Assembly (NCBI GenBank): GCA_015179045.1
Contig: WHUZ01000030.1
Location: 186,001 to 250,000 of the forward strand
Direction: 5' to 3'
DNA length: 64,000 nucleotides
Origin: Kalaharituber pfeilii
Lineage: Eukaryota > Ascomycota > Pezizomycetes > Pezizales > Pezizaceae
The position numbers and the translations under genes are program-made. Each line of letters opens with the position of its first letter. Within the stretch, counting starts at the first letter, position 1. This document shows, piece by piece, positions 37,201-50,291 of the stretch. Under the pieces are notes generated by a model, which was not told where the DNA came from, did no database searches, and saw only the letters and a list, made by a program, of their open reading frames with translations.

Positions 37201-40200
37201 GCATTTCGACTATTGGTGGAATATGTAACGCGAAGTCAGACTTGAGGTATTTCATTTGGGTGACCAGTTGCGCCACCTAAAGCCCCGGTCCATCTGCTGT
37301 AATATTTGCAGTTTCTTCACCCCTGCAAGGAATGCTGATCTCTGCGTAAAAGAAGCATGTACCAAGTATCTTCAAAGTACCTGTATAGATCGTCACCTCG
37401 TAATGGAATCTGATAATTACCCCAATATAATACACGCAGGGAAGGAACAGCATGGTGTAAGAGGTGCTGTGAGGTCGAAGCCTCATGACTACCTGTTGAA
37501 TTGTATCACATTGTCGTTTCATAGATGGTTCCGAATGATTGACGGATAGTAACCATGCGTGTAAAGGAGTGGCTCTGAGCTGGCTAATCATAAATCAAGT
37601 CGAGAATTTTTCATGCTACCTGATCATGAGATACATTAGTTGATTCTTGGCAATAATGTAAATGCAAATCCAAAACGAATTATCTCATTAATTAACACCA
37701 CTTGTACTAGTAATGTAAGACAGGAGTCTGCCCAAAAACCTCCATGTTCTATTATTATGTGTGTTTGTAAGTGTTTCCAAGTGAACGGATACTACGTAAG
37801 GTGGGAGTGTGTAACAACATTACCATGCAATCATCAATCCCACAATGCCAATCACAATATGCATTCTTTTGGCTTTGATATAGCCTTTGTATATTCTTGA
37901 ACTTCCAAGGCTAGCAATAGGGTACCATCGCACCATCCTTCGATGAGGGATGATGAAACCAAACTTAGAGATGTGAGAGCGTAGGCGCTGCTTTGGATCC
38001 CTCAGCAAATGTGAAAGAGCAACAGCTGCACAAGCTAAAAGGCCGGTTTCCCAATCCCACCACATATCAACCAAACAATCTGGATAAAAACCAGAGTGAA
38101 GGCCATGCAGACAGTCGTGGCACGTAGGGGGTCGCCGCAGTTCCAATCATGTGCAGCACATATGGCTGTTTATTCAATTCTGCATATTTGTATGTGTGTC
38201 TGTTTAATTTGAACCAAATTCTTTTGCTTTCTGGGTCGATATTAATCAAGATAAGGTACTCATACCTCTAGATTTATCCCCAGTCCATTGCTACATCTCA
38301 GCGAGCTTGCTGCTACTGAATTGATGTAGTCGTATTTGTATGTAGCATCTTTGGGATACGGAAAGAATGGGTATATGGGAGCTGTGGGTGAACTTGACTT
38401 CTCATCAAAATTCCTGAATCAATACCACCTAGTTACTTCCCCAAAAATTCGTTTGCAGGGCCACAAGAACGAATGATAAAGCATGTATCCTGATGAGGGT
38501 GATCACGATGGATATAGGTAAGGGCGATACGAACAGATCAGAAGAAAATGTTATAAGATTCCATATGGCAATGCCTGTTTCAGCAGTCAGACGGAACCAA
38601 GTTGTAATCTAAATCAAACAAAGGTGATGATTTAAGATATTTGCAGTCCATGTTGCTGTTTTCGTCGTCGATGGCATGCGAAGATGATAGTAGGCGATCA
38701 AACCTGTGAGACTGCGGAGTTTCCATCACGATAGTGCACGTGCATGGTTGCGATGCACTCTCCAACGTGAGGAAAGCACTCATTCAATATCGTAATCCGC
38801 TCAAGCAATATATCAACTGGGACTGCACTTTAGTCTCCTCATTGGTTGTCGAGTAATGCCATGCGGCAGTTCAATCTGCAGCTCATTCACAAGTTCAGGA
38901 AGTATACCGATCCAGAACTAATAGTTCCATTACCCTGTACCGAAGGATCTATATCCGCGCGAGTTCTGGGCAACCTTTCCAAATTCACCTTGCTGATGCC
39001 CCCACTCTTACTCTGCCAAACACTTCCCGTTCTTTGACTCCATGTGTAACCACTCAGTTTCCTACTCCTAAGGGCTCCTATGGGGCTGTTAGCATCGTAC
39101 TTGCTTAAATACCCGAATTTGATCGCACACATTGAGTTGTCTACTCAAATGAGTGAAGAACCTGTAGCCCGTCAGCTTATGTTGCCAGCAATTACTTCTA
39201 TGACATTAACTAGCCCATCCTTGCATCACAGCAATGTTATGAAATTGAAGTCACAGATACCGCTCCCCATGGCCCCACCTTGATGTTAAAATCCTCAGTA
39301 GATGAGCTCCATGCTCAGTTTTCAACCTATACTTCGTCCCTTCGAATTGAGCTTGAAGAATCCGGGGCTTTCAAACATTGGCTGACATGAGCCTGTAAAT
39401 TCATGCATTGCCCCTGCTGATTGAGTCGATCATGACTTCATTCATTCACGAGCTTTAATCTGAGGCAGCTCTTCAATGTCCTTACTAAATCCGAAAGGGA
39501 CGGCCCGACGAAAATGGTAAGTCATTCATACCTGAACTCAATGCATTTCCTCGGCACCCCGGCATCATTCGTCTTCCATGCTATCTCATCTTACCCCATC
39601 TCATCTCATCCTTCCCATGACATGCCACGTCCCAGTTTGTGTTCAACCCAGCCTCGATTCCGGCTGCAACAGGTTTGATTGCAATATTGAGCCGTAATCA
39701 AAGTTAAGCGCTGTTGTTTGTCAATGATAACCTGATATTGAGTCCAAGAGGCATCATCATTGCTCGCAATTCCTTTCTGCTCCATGCTCAAAGTTGGTGA
39801 TTGTCGGTGTGCGTTGCTACGCCATGAAATGAGTGCCTAAAACGGCACTACCTCTGGCAGCTGAGCCCTTCTAGTTGTGGTGAGCGGTCCAGGACACTCT
39901 TACAACTGTGAGCTTCTGAGATTCCTTTTTTGCCCCTTTCGTTCATAAATGCCTAAGCGAGGATTGCCAATACCCCCCAGCCACCTGCCTGAAGCCTGGG
40001 CAAGCTTTGAGGTCCCTTCGGGTTGCCAGCATGGTCCAATACTTTGTCCAGAGTCGATTTCTATTCCCCAGCAATCCCTGGCTTCCCCGAAGCTAAGTCC
40101 CTTTCCCTCTTTCACTTGGCCGTTCTCCTTCCAACCTCGAATATAAATGATGTTCTGGCGGCTGACCGGAATGATTCTTATATATCCAACCCTCCAGACG

Positions 40201-43200
40201 GGCGCCCTTGTTCTCTCTCTCTCTCTCGGAAGTGTCCCACTCACGTCAACTCACCCGCGCTCTAACCGAGAATATAATCGAAAAGAGTTCCTTGCTTGCA
40301 TATGTGCGTGTCCCTGCTTGTCTGCTCAACGAAAAGGGAGCAGGTCGAGACGAAAGGAGGAAGCAACCTAGCCTATAGTTAACCAATATCAGCAAACTGT
40401 AGCCGTAAGGGAAGCAGGAGGAGCAGAAGGAGCACGAATCATGCCATGTCCATGGTGGGTGTTACTGGGTACCTGAGGTGGCGCCCCCCTTCCCCTTGTC
40501 AGATATCGGTATTTCAATCGAGATCGCGGGGGGAATCTGGAATCTTAGTCTTGCAGGGGAGGAGGTGGCTGGGGGGTAGCAAAGCGGTCAATCAGTCAGG
40601 GTCGGCAGGGCAAACAAGCGGGTAGCACGCACTCCCCCTGTCCACCTCTACCCTGGCCACAAGGGGTTGTTGGGCGACCATGTCTACGTCACCGGACATC
40701 TTTTGGGGTATTCGTATGTATCCACAAAGCGATCATGGCTTTTAATTCTCGAATAGACCAATTGCAGCGCCCGCTTGTGCTGCTGGTCTTAAGCTGAAAG
40801 GATTTTCAACTGTTTCCATCTTGTAAACTTCTGCGCGAGCGACTGTTGAACGGTGCATAAAAGAGAAGCAGCCAGGTATTGTCCAACTATACCGGCATCA
40901 ACGTGCTTCCTGTCGATTGATGTTCATCTTACAATTGATACTGCAATTGCAATTGTGTAAACTCTTCCTGGAGTCTAAAACCTAACAACGGGCCCATCTG
41001 GACCACAAATATTTATCTGTAGGCCCGAGCACAAACGCAAGGTAGCACAATATAGAGAAAGTGAGCGTCATAGCAACATCTATGACGCCATAGCATGCAG
41101 GCAAAAAAAAACAGTGATGGGTCCTTTCGAAATTAAACACATTGCTTCCGGCACCTAACATTGCATTACTCCCCTTCGACTTCCATCCAGCATACAGTAC
41201 TGAGGGATACATACTTCACGACGCCGCGGTACCAATGATAGTGCTCCATCGCTATGGCTCTGCTCACCATCACGGCTGAAGGCAGTATCTTTGTTATTGG
41301 TACTATTCTCAGACACAGCTCATTTATGGTCTCACTGAGCCCGTGACGTATAGCAATGTATGTACGTAACGGCAGAGGCTGCAGTTAATGTATACCAAGT
41401 CACCCACGACGATCATGTTACGCCCCAGCAAAAATCCCCTGCAGTCTTATCACCAGTGACCTGGTCTCCAGCCGGGGATCCAAATTGCAAGGTACTAGCC
41501 GCATGGCTGTTGGGCAAATCAATAGCGAGGTCCAGCACTTGAATTACCACAGTTTATTAAGCCAAGCATCAACCCCCAGGTAATCCTACTTCCTCGCTAG
41601 ATAACCTATATTAAACGGAAACATTGGAGTGGAGGCATTGCGTCTACTACTCTAGTATGCGGGCCTCACATGGATAAGTTGCCGTGGATATTGCGGAGGG
41701 ATCATTGCCCCCCATTCAATGGCAACCTTACACGCACTCGTTTCCCATTTCCTGACTGATATATTAACCACTTAATGTGCACTTTTAAGTTACTGTGGTT
41801 GCATCGATGCGTCTTCCCCTGGCTATCGTGGATATTCCGTCACCATGCAGATTAGCATCCTTATTTGACACTAGCACTGCACCAACTATTCAAGGAGCTC
41901 CCGCGCGCCCCTCCACTTCGTTTTATTCCAGTCGGGACTGCACACAACACTAGGGCACCTGTTCTCGTGCCCGAGAACCTTGAATACAACCTCATAACTG
42001 ACTGCTATAGTTAAATAATTGTTTACTAATACTGTCGTTGCGATGGCTTTCTGTGAGTTCCTTTTGCATCCAGACTACCCTTTTGTCCGAATATTATTCA
42101 CTCTAATAGAGTACACGTTATTCCGGTAGCGGTTATCTACAGTACGATTTCGATCACTGGCAGCGCAAGGCGGTAAATATGACCGCATCGTGCATCTGTG
42201 CTCATGCAGGCCAGCCACGTCTGTTAACATGCTTGTTGGCCATTGCGGGGAAGCTAGATATTCATGTCAACATGTCACGATGGAGACAGGGGAATACAAA
42301 ATTGAAGCGGGGTCTTTACCAGGGGGTGGTGGACGACGACGTCAACGGGCGTCGACAGCGAAGGCAGGTGCGGCGAAATGTTAGGGCACTCTATGTATGC
42401 ATCTAGATGGGCAGTTTTACTTTTTATCATTTCACGTGGTTCATTGAGGCATTGGTATTGCGATGTGATACCTATAGTTTCGATGCGCTGAACTTCAGCC
42501 ATCCAGTTCTAACTACATCGCTGGATACTCTGCTGACGTTAGTTCCACTCCCGCATTGTGGAGCACATGTATATCTCTGATTCATTTTGCTGTACGATTT
42601 TCTTAGGACGTACAGAAAAAGCCTCTAATATATTCTCAGTAATCAAAAAAAGCAAACGGTAGATTACTAGGCACTTTCATGGAAAGGTGCAACAAGGTTA
42701 TTGTTCTTCACTTCAAACAAGTGCATTGCTCAGTGGTGAACAGGGGCTCTGGTATTAGTACGTGCATCGGCTGAGGGAAGAATGTGAGTGAAGAGACTGA
42801 AATGACGTGCGCGTCGATATTGCGAGGTTGGAGATGCCAACCTGCAAGTACATAGACATACTTGTATACATAACCTGGACCTTCTCGGTCGCATAAGTTG
42901 CAAGTGAAGCCATCGAATATATGTACTCTTGTCCATTTGTGCAGATCGTCTGTGCCTGTCAATAGTATTCGACCACAGGATAGAAATTTTGCATCTTACC
43001 ACCTTGCCCTAGCTTAAAACTGATGCCAATTGACTTAATTGCCAGTAGCAATTCTCACTTTTTGTCGGAGTCGTCAGCGTCTCTATAAGCTGATTATCAC
43101 AGACCGGACCTAAGTATCACGATTATATGTAATTGCATGCAATACCGTGCCCACCAACGCAATGCTTCATCCACGTGCATACCGGGGATCACGTGAGATG

Positions 43201-43468
43201 CATGCGTCGGTTGCCAAATGTGGAAGTCGCCGGGTCCCCCCGCCATTGCTCCCCGCTGCACTTCAGCTTTCGGTCCGAGGACGAAGAACTGAACGTAGCC
43301 AAACTCGGCACCAATACCAGCTGCTTCAGTCTCGAAAAGCAACAGGTGGCACTATTCTCTGACAAAGTCTCACAGGTGCACCATCTGGCTGGACATCAGA
43401 GCAGCAACAAAGCTAATCAGTCCACTGCGTTATAGGTCGTCAACCACGCTCCAGTTATTCGAGGGAGC
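31214..43468. other. Gene-poor intergenic region
   Basis: No supported gene in about 12 kb. Open frames are short and lack known domains. Minor features are TACATG-type dinucleotide-rich sequence near 34125-34155, a G-rich patch near 33330 and one TACTAGTA (37705). Pieces of the 5' untranslated region or an upstream exon of the gene starting at 43469 could lie in the last few hundred bases, where a plus-strand frame is open from 43133 to 43435. Confidence 0.5.
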
Positions 43469-46152
43469 ATGCTTTCGCTAAGTCACACAGTCTCCTCCAG
43501 GCCTCATATGCATGTAAAGCCGCGGGCCGAGGCCATGCCTGAAACTCATTCTCGGAGTACACATGGGATCAGGAGAGTGAAAAGTTTCTCATTAAGCACA
43601 GGGCTCCCAGCCTTGAGCCCAGCTGCTACCAGGTCTGATGTACTTACTCTACAGGAGAGGCAAGCACAAGCGCGAGCAGCAGCTGCCACGGCGTTTAAAA
43701 ACGATCTTCTTCGAAAGAGCGAGCCAAAAACACAACAGGAGGTGGGCTTGCAACACAAACAGTCCGTACGATTCGAGAATTCACCTCCAGCAGACCCAGA
43801 GTATAATCCGTATGCGTTCGTCCATGACGCTTACGACAGGTATGAGCGGAAATTAATACATTGACCAGTTCACCTTTAGACCTTGAGCGTGCTGACATAG
43901 TACGTAGAAAGCCGAAAGACTCACGGAAAGATGGAGAGGAGTGTAAAGCAACTGATTCACCCTCTCAGAGCTACTATGGCCCCAGTTTCATCAGCACAGC
44001 ACCGTCATCATATCGCCGTCTTCGCAGGAGCCGCTCTCTTTTCTCAGTTACACACGCAAAGTACTCCAAGCATGCCACAGACCACGAGCGCAGCAATAGT
44101 CTAAATGGCACTACATCTGGTATGAGGGCCCGCCGCTCCATGTCCTTCCTTCGAGGAGGCACAGACTTTCTCCCCGCATCCTATCGGCAGGAAAAGACAA
44201 AGGAGAGGAAACCATTGCATCCACTGCCATTTAGTAATGACAAAAATCACCAAGTAGATGACTTATCAGGCATACCGGCAAAACCTCAATCTCTGCGCAT
44301 GAAAGTCCGCAGAATGTCTTCAACTTTAGTGAATTCAGTTAAACGTGCTTTCTTTTCCAGTGCACGGAAGGATGAGGTAGCTACAGAGTTGCCTCCACAA
44401 CATGTCATGTCAAATCGACCATATTTTGGTGACTATCACAATGCATCTGAGCTATCAAAAGAACAGGAAAGATCCCCTCTTGATACGTTTATGACTAGGG
44501 CGAACTCTGGGCCTCCATCACTTCGACGAGTGCCGTCATCTATTGGCTACCCGTACCACTCAGGGTCGATCAGAATTGTGACTCCCCCGACATTGACGAA
44601 CACACCATTAACCGCTAACACTTGGGCAAGTAGCACAACAACATCAACATTGAGATCTGCAACAGGGAGCCAGAGATTGTCCATAATCCCAGAAACAACT
44701 TCGAAGATGGATGACGGTGAATCAAACGCTCTTCCACGCCCTCGAAACAAGGCTTTAGACACACAAAGAGTGTACTCTGCGTTCCTTCGAGTGTCTCGTG
44801 CAAAGAATAATAAAAGTACGGCCCAAGAGGCTGAGCAGTCTGCTTCAGAGCCTATTCAATCCACAACTCTCGTTAGGAATCCCTCTGTTGATTCTCATTC
44901 GAGTAATGCAAGCACAATCAAAAAGCATGTGTCCACTCCGCAACCTTCGCCTGATAGATACAACTCTACACCATGCCCATTGCCGAAGCAACGCATAGGG
45001 ACTGTAAATAAAGAAAATATTCCGCCGACACAGCTGCAGGATCAAACACTAAGATCAAGAACGAATATCACCATTGGTCCAAGAATTACTCTTTATCCAC
45101 CTCCGGAACAAACCCCAAATCAGGAGAAGCAAGAAAACACTGAACAGGAAACTGTCACAAGAAGCCTTCGCCATCTGCATTCTGCTTTTTTCCCTTACTC
45201 TGCGGGTGCAGTCATTGTTGGAGCTACTCCAAGCCCATATAAGCGTGCTACTGCGATGTCTCCAGACGCGCCAAGTATATATTCAAGAACAACCTCTGGG
45301 AATTCACCACAGACTATTCGTGTATCTAGGGAGGCACAAGCTCATATGGACAATTCAATGCCCGATGTGGGAGGACACCGTGATAATTTTGTCCAACTAG
45401 GCAGGAAGGTGAGCCTTGTTGAAATGAGCCGCGCCCGTGAGGATGGTTTTGCATCTTTTGAAAAGCGCAGAGCACACCCGCTTCCTGATGTCCCAGTTGG
45501 AGTATCAAGTGCAAGAGGAGACGAAAACGCACCGTTTTCGGCTTATTTACAGGGGTCAATAAGACTGGAAGAGGCTCCGAGTTTGCAAATGCCATCAACA
45601 TCTCCTAGTGCTGTTGCTGGAGCCTTTAGATTGGGCTTTTTTAATCGGGGGAGGGCATGCAGGGATACTGGAGCTGTTCAAAAAAGTACAAGTGGGAATG
45701 CCGGGATACTGAGAAGCACCCCCACTCGTAGACATCGAGTTTTAACGGCGAAGAACCTACAGGGTGCAGTGACGGACAGTGGTTATGGGCAAGGACAGAA
45801 CCAAACATACATGTCGCCGTCGCCGTTGACGGGGATTGATGCCAATGTGGGAGGGCAGGACTCAGAACAAGCCTCCAAGGGAGCGGAGAAGAGGCAAAGT
45901 TGGGGTGCTGGGGGAGGGTTGAGTTCAAATTTGGTACAGACACAAGCTGAGGGGGATAAGACGAAAAGAAACTTGGGGGATGAACAAAGAAACACAGCGT
46001 CGAAGCCAACTACGAAGTATTTGTTTGAGGTCAATGGCGACAGAGCTCGAGATTATAAGTTGGCTGTTAAGCCGCTACCTGCAACACAGGAAGTGATGGA
46101 TGATGGAGAGCGGAACGTGAGTATAAGCAGTGCGACTGGGGCATTTTTGTGA
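43469..46152 (+). CDS. Conserved ascomycete serine-rich protein, function unknown (871 aa, two exons)
   Basis: Exon 1 is 43469-43839 and exon 2 is 43908-46152. The 68-bp intron starts GTATGAG, has branch-like GCTGAC and ends TACGTAG; it joins two otherwise incompatible frames as a split AGA codon. The protein is Ser/Thr/Pro- and Arg-rich and looks disordered. Short islands resemble, from memory, a family conserved in filamentous ascomycetes: KQSVRF (97-102), MSFLRG (202-207), NSVKRAFF (about 267), QRLSIIPE (379), DTQRVYSAFL (408), SPYKRA (566) and YSRTTSGN (582). NKENIPPT near 491 contains a KEN-box-like motif. No enzyme domain, signal peptide or membrane segment is visible. The start is the first ATG after an in-frame stop at 43433; Met14 or Met23 are alternatives. 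The 3' side converges on the next gene. Confidence 0.85.
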
Positions 46153-47721
46153 TTGCGACTCCGAAGGGAGTTAAGGGAATGGTATGATAGGTGGCGTTGT
46201 GAATAATAGGATATTGTTGAACACCCCTTTTGATTTTGTGATGCTTCGTTTTGACCCAGTGGGCGAGAAGATAGTCAGTATTCTGAAGGGATCGGTATTT
46301 TGGGGATTTTGTATCAAAAATCACCATGTGGGTACGTTTTTTTGACCTTGACCCAACAAGACAGTATGGTGAATGATGTTGGAACCTTTTTTTTCTGTGT
46401 AGTATAGTTTTACCCTTGATAATGATAAAAATTTGGGATATCATTCGTGAAAGTATTTGACAGAAAATTGTGGATAGGGGGAGTTGAGAGGGGGTTTTGT
46501 GATATACTGTAGTTGTAGTTTTACAATGGGGGATTTTACGAACTTGATGTTACTGTTACCCTGATTTATTTTGTGATTGTTGAATTTTTTTTTTTTTCCC
46601 TTTCCAACAACTCTCTCCACGATGAGTCTTGTGACTGCTCTGGAATTGAAGAAGCGATGTGTTTTTGCTAAAATGAGGGACTGGGAGGTTTGACGAAGCA
46701 AGGGAAAGAGAGGAGTGAGAGGGGGAAAAAAGGAGAGAAGAGAGCGTGGGAGTATGGGAGCTTTTGAGAATGCTTTTTTATTATTAGTATAATTGTTGTT
46801 ATTATTGTTATCATTATGATGATGAGGAGGAGGAGGAGGAATATAGACATACTAGTTACTATGATGGGGGAGTTGGGGGAGTTGGGGGAGTTGGGGCGGT
46901 AGTGTTTTTTTGTTTTTTTTGTTTGTTTTTTAATTTGTTTGTTTGTTTGTTTGTTAGGAGGGATGAGGGGTTGTGGATATACGAGATAAAGTTTTTTTGA
47001 ATATGTTGTTTGTTGGGGTTAGTTGACTCGGATGTGTATTATTTACGCTGTGTGTGTGTGTGTATGTATATGTGTGTGTGTGTGTGTGGAGTGGAGGATA
47101 CGGTGGGGAGGGAGGGAGGAGGCGGAGGGTAGAATATATATATATATATAGAGTAGAATTTTTGTGAGTATAGTACTGCACCTAGTGGCTTCTCTGGCTA
47201 GTGGGTATTGTGGAGGTGGAAAAGTTGGTTATATAAGGGGAAATATATCTACAAGTGTAGAGTGCGGTGTATGTATCAATTGGGGTGGTGGTGGTGGGGG
47301 CGGGGGGGGATGTCTAATTGTGAGAACAAAAAATAAATAAATAAATAGATAAATAAATAAAATATAGATAGCGAAGAATGGAAAGGAAGAGTTGTCAAGG
47401 TTTGTTGCTGTGGGTATAAAGGCATAAAGAATGGATGTTTCTGTGGCGTTTTTGGTTGTTTTTCTTTCATTTTTGACATAGAATCTTGGTTTACTTTGTA
47501 ATTTGAGTTATTACTACTTTTCTTTGCTTTCTTTGTTAATATGTAGATTAAAGTAGCATGTTTGTTTTGTGATTAGGAAAAGCAAGCAGTCTTTTCATTA
47601 CTTCTGTTATACTACACTTTTACATCCACAGTTTGCATTCGCTGTTCAACATGTGAAGATAAGCCTTATGTGTGTATTACGCCAGTTTTTAACCTTCCGG
47701 TCATTCTGAGGATAGTAGACA
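46153..47721. repeat. Convergent intergenic spacer rich in microsatellites
   Basis: This spacer holds the 3' flanks of two converging genes and no coding signal. Simple repeats follow each other: GGGGGAGTT units (46865-46897), TTTG units (about 46932-46955), TG repeats broken by TATGTATA (47049-47088), TA repeats (about 47134-47150), GGT/G runs (about 47284-47309) and AAAT units (about 47328-47362). The plus strand is strongly enriched in G and T. Confidence 0.75.
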
Positions 47722-50291
47722 CTATCGCTCTCCCCTCATAGTGCTCATGGTATTGTCTGGTTTGCTAGCTCCCTTTTTGTTGCTAGACTTTAATTTATTC
47801 AAGGAACCAAGAGGTCGACTATAGTATTGTGGAGCTGAAGGGACTGGTGCGGCAGCTGGAATGACTGCTTGAACTTCAGTAATATTTACAATTTCATCAA
47901 GCTGAGTAGCCGTAATGCTCTCTGGGTTTATAGAATCTAAGTCAAAGGGGTATAAGAAGATGTGGCTTGGCCCTCCAAATTATCAGCGCGAGAGGTAGAA
48001 GTTGGAATGGGGGGAGGGGTTCTAAGAACTTCGGGAGTGCTGAAAACTTTTAGATTCATATGCTGGGAAATAGTATTATCAAGATGTATATACAATTGGG
48101 AGTGGCCAATGGATGATTTTTTCCGAAAGAGCAAATACAGTTGATATATAAGCAAAGAAAGAGGTATTCAAACCTGAAGAGAGGGGCAGTGAATGGACAT
48201 TAACATATATATTAACTTCAACTAGAAACGCCTTGAACTTTTCTAACGTTTATGCAAGTTTTATGATGATAGGTTGTTGGCAGATTATGTTTTTATAGTG
48301 AGAAGAGGTCCCAGTAGGCGCAGGTAGGATTGGAGAGCTCTGAGGAGGGGTTTCATTTTTAGGTCTGACTTCCATGGAGAAGTGGGGTTGCTGGGGTAGT
48401 AGGAATCTCACGGTAAGAACTCTGAAATGCTCAGTCTCTGAAAGGAATCTTGATCACACTTTGATGACTGAGGTTCAATGACTTACATGCATACGTCCAG
48501 AGGCATTGGACTTTGATGATATATATTAGCATGACTAATTAAGTTTGAGGAATGAGGATTGAATTAAAACTTTCATGATCGGTGTAGAGACCTTCAGAGT
48601 TGGTGAAGAATGAAAATCTGATGGAGCCGCTGGTTTAGGCTGGGCAGTGGAGTTCTTGAAGCAGAAATAGCTTGCTTCCTGACCTTACGTCTGTAATTGC
48701 GCCTGTTGTCTTCATAGATCGTTTTAATAACTTGAACAGTAGTGTACTTGGACCATCCGTATGTTTTTCTAGCGCATGAACTCGGTCAATGATATCATTC
48801 ATAACGTCAGAGGGATAGCACTCAAAGCTTGATTAAGAGCCACTGGTAATGCCTCATACAAAACGGCTTTCCTGTAAGTATTAGTCTTGGTTGGGTCCCT
48901 GTAACTATTCACCATTTTAGCTAGACAACTGTATCCAACTGTAGGACACTTTTTCTTCACCTGATTGACCAGGACTAGAATCAGAGTCATTGGCACCTCG
49001 GTAATTCGATTCTAAGTTGATTTGTCTCTCAGATAGTATCACCTTCTTATGAGGATATGATGTAGTACTGGCTGATTGGTCCTTAGACGGTCGCTTTGCC
49101 GCACGGTTTGAGTTTGATTGAAGGCGCGGAGGTTCATCTTCAGAATAAATATCACCAGTATAGTCTTGGTCATTATCATGGTCAATATTTTCCTTATTTT
49201 CTTGGGTATCCAAGTTGATATCCTGCTCCAATTCTTCAGAAGTACGAGCATGAGCGCTGGATGTCAAAGACGCTCCGGCATCACTAGCACTATCAATTGA
49301 AGAAGGATCTGATGCAGAACAAGATTGGGAAGGAGTTTCTGCGACCTATATATGAGTTTGTTAGTATGCTGCAATTGGTGTTTGATATTGGGAGAATGTT
49401 CTATGCCTGAGATAGAGAGAACAGAGGGCTAGTGCAGTTGGTTAATCTGCTGAGTTCACTCCTGAGCAGTCAAGCAGTCGAGGTATACACACAAGGGGCC
49501 TAATTCGAGAAGAGATTTGAATTGCGCCAATTCCGATTGAGCCAAGATGTCGTAGTGTGCTGCGGAGTGTATCGCCCACGCCCACACCCCTCCCAGAATT
49601 GCAGACGCCTCTATTGGGAGGGGATGTAGTCTTCAAGAAAGGTTTCGGAAGTAACCCATTCTCTCAGAGTTGCATCCTCCTCTGGTACTCTGGACACCAC
49701 CGTCTGTGTAGGGGCCAAGTTTCGTCCTTGTGTATGGAATCCATTTTTTGGTCCTCATCCGCTTGTGAACTTTGACCCCTCCAGACCGCATGACGTCTCC
49801 TGACAGCTAAGCGAAGAAGCACTGAAAAACCACCGACAGATTTGTCGTCCATTAACGTCTCCTTGCTAGAATCCATCGTCGAGCGAGAGCGGGCGATTGG
49901 TATGAGTCGTTTGCCTCGGATGCCTTCGTCTCGTTCGGATTCCAGAGACCCAGTCAGAGCCAACCGCCGGGTAGTAACTATTGGTATAAAATCGGCCTGC
50001 GATTTGATCCACTGTAGGCGAGACTGCCTCACTGTCTTGATGACAGAGAAGGCATGGGGACTGCTGATTGAGCGTGGGGATGTTGCGACTCTATAGAGTG
50101 TAACGGACTTGTGCTGCTGGGCATTGGCATGGACTTCCTGCTTGAAGAGCTACAGCTCGTTGTTGGCTTGCTCTTATGAGACTGGAGCGTGGGTATGGAC
50201 TACCAACGGAATGCTGGTCGTGATGGAGAGTGCTGATAGTGGTTGAGCGAAGTGGTGTAGCGGGTACTCCTCGAGGAAGCAAATCGTGCAT
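47722..50291 (-). pseudogene. Unidentified multi-intron gene with disrupted reading frame
   Basis: Coding-like blocks on the minus strand run from about 50.3 kb to a TAG at 47722-47724. They include IKTVRQSRLQWIKSQADF (near 50.02 kb), SSIDSASDAGASLTSS (49.3 kb), an acidic NKENIDHDNDQDYTGD block, YRKAVLYEALPVALNQ (48.86 kb), IYEDNRRNYRRKVRKQ (48.7 kb) and PESITATQLDEIVNITEV (47.9 kb). Intron signals support a gene: TACTAAC plus TATAG before 49345, and GTAAGT at 48486 with TTTCAG near 48422-48438. However, adjacent blocks lie in different frames where no intron fits (about 48.96, 48.80, 48.75 and 47.94 kb), mostly at short homopolymers, and an in-frame TGA occurs at 49664-49666. It is either a decaying gene or one with consensus indel errors. 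I do not recognise a domain; exact exons and start are uncertain. Confidence 0.55.

Noticed and set aside
43840..43868. 29-bp intron alternative in the 871-aa gene
   Set aside because: Also restores the frame, but is too short for a fungal spliceosomal intron; the 68-bp choice ending at 43907 has a branch site at a sensible distance.
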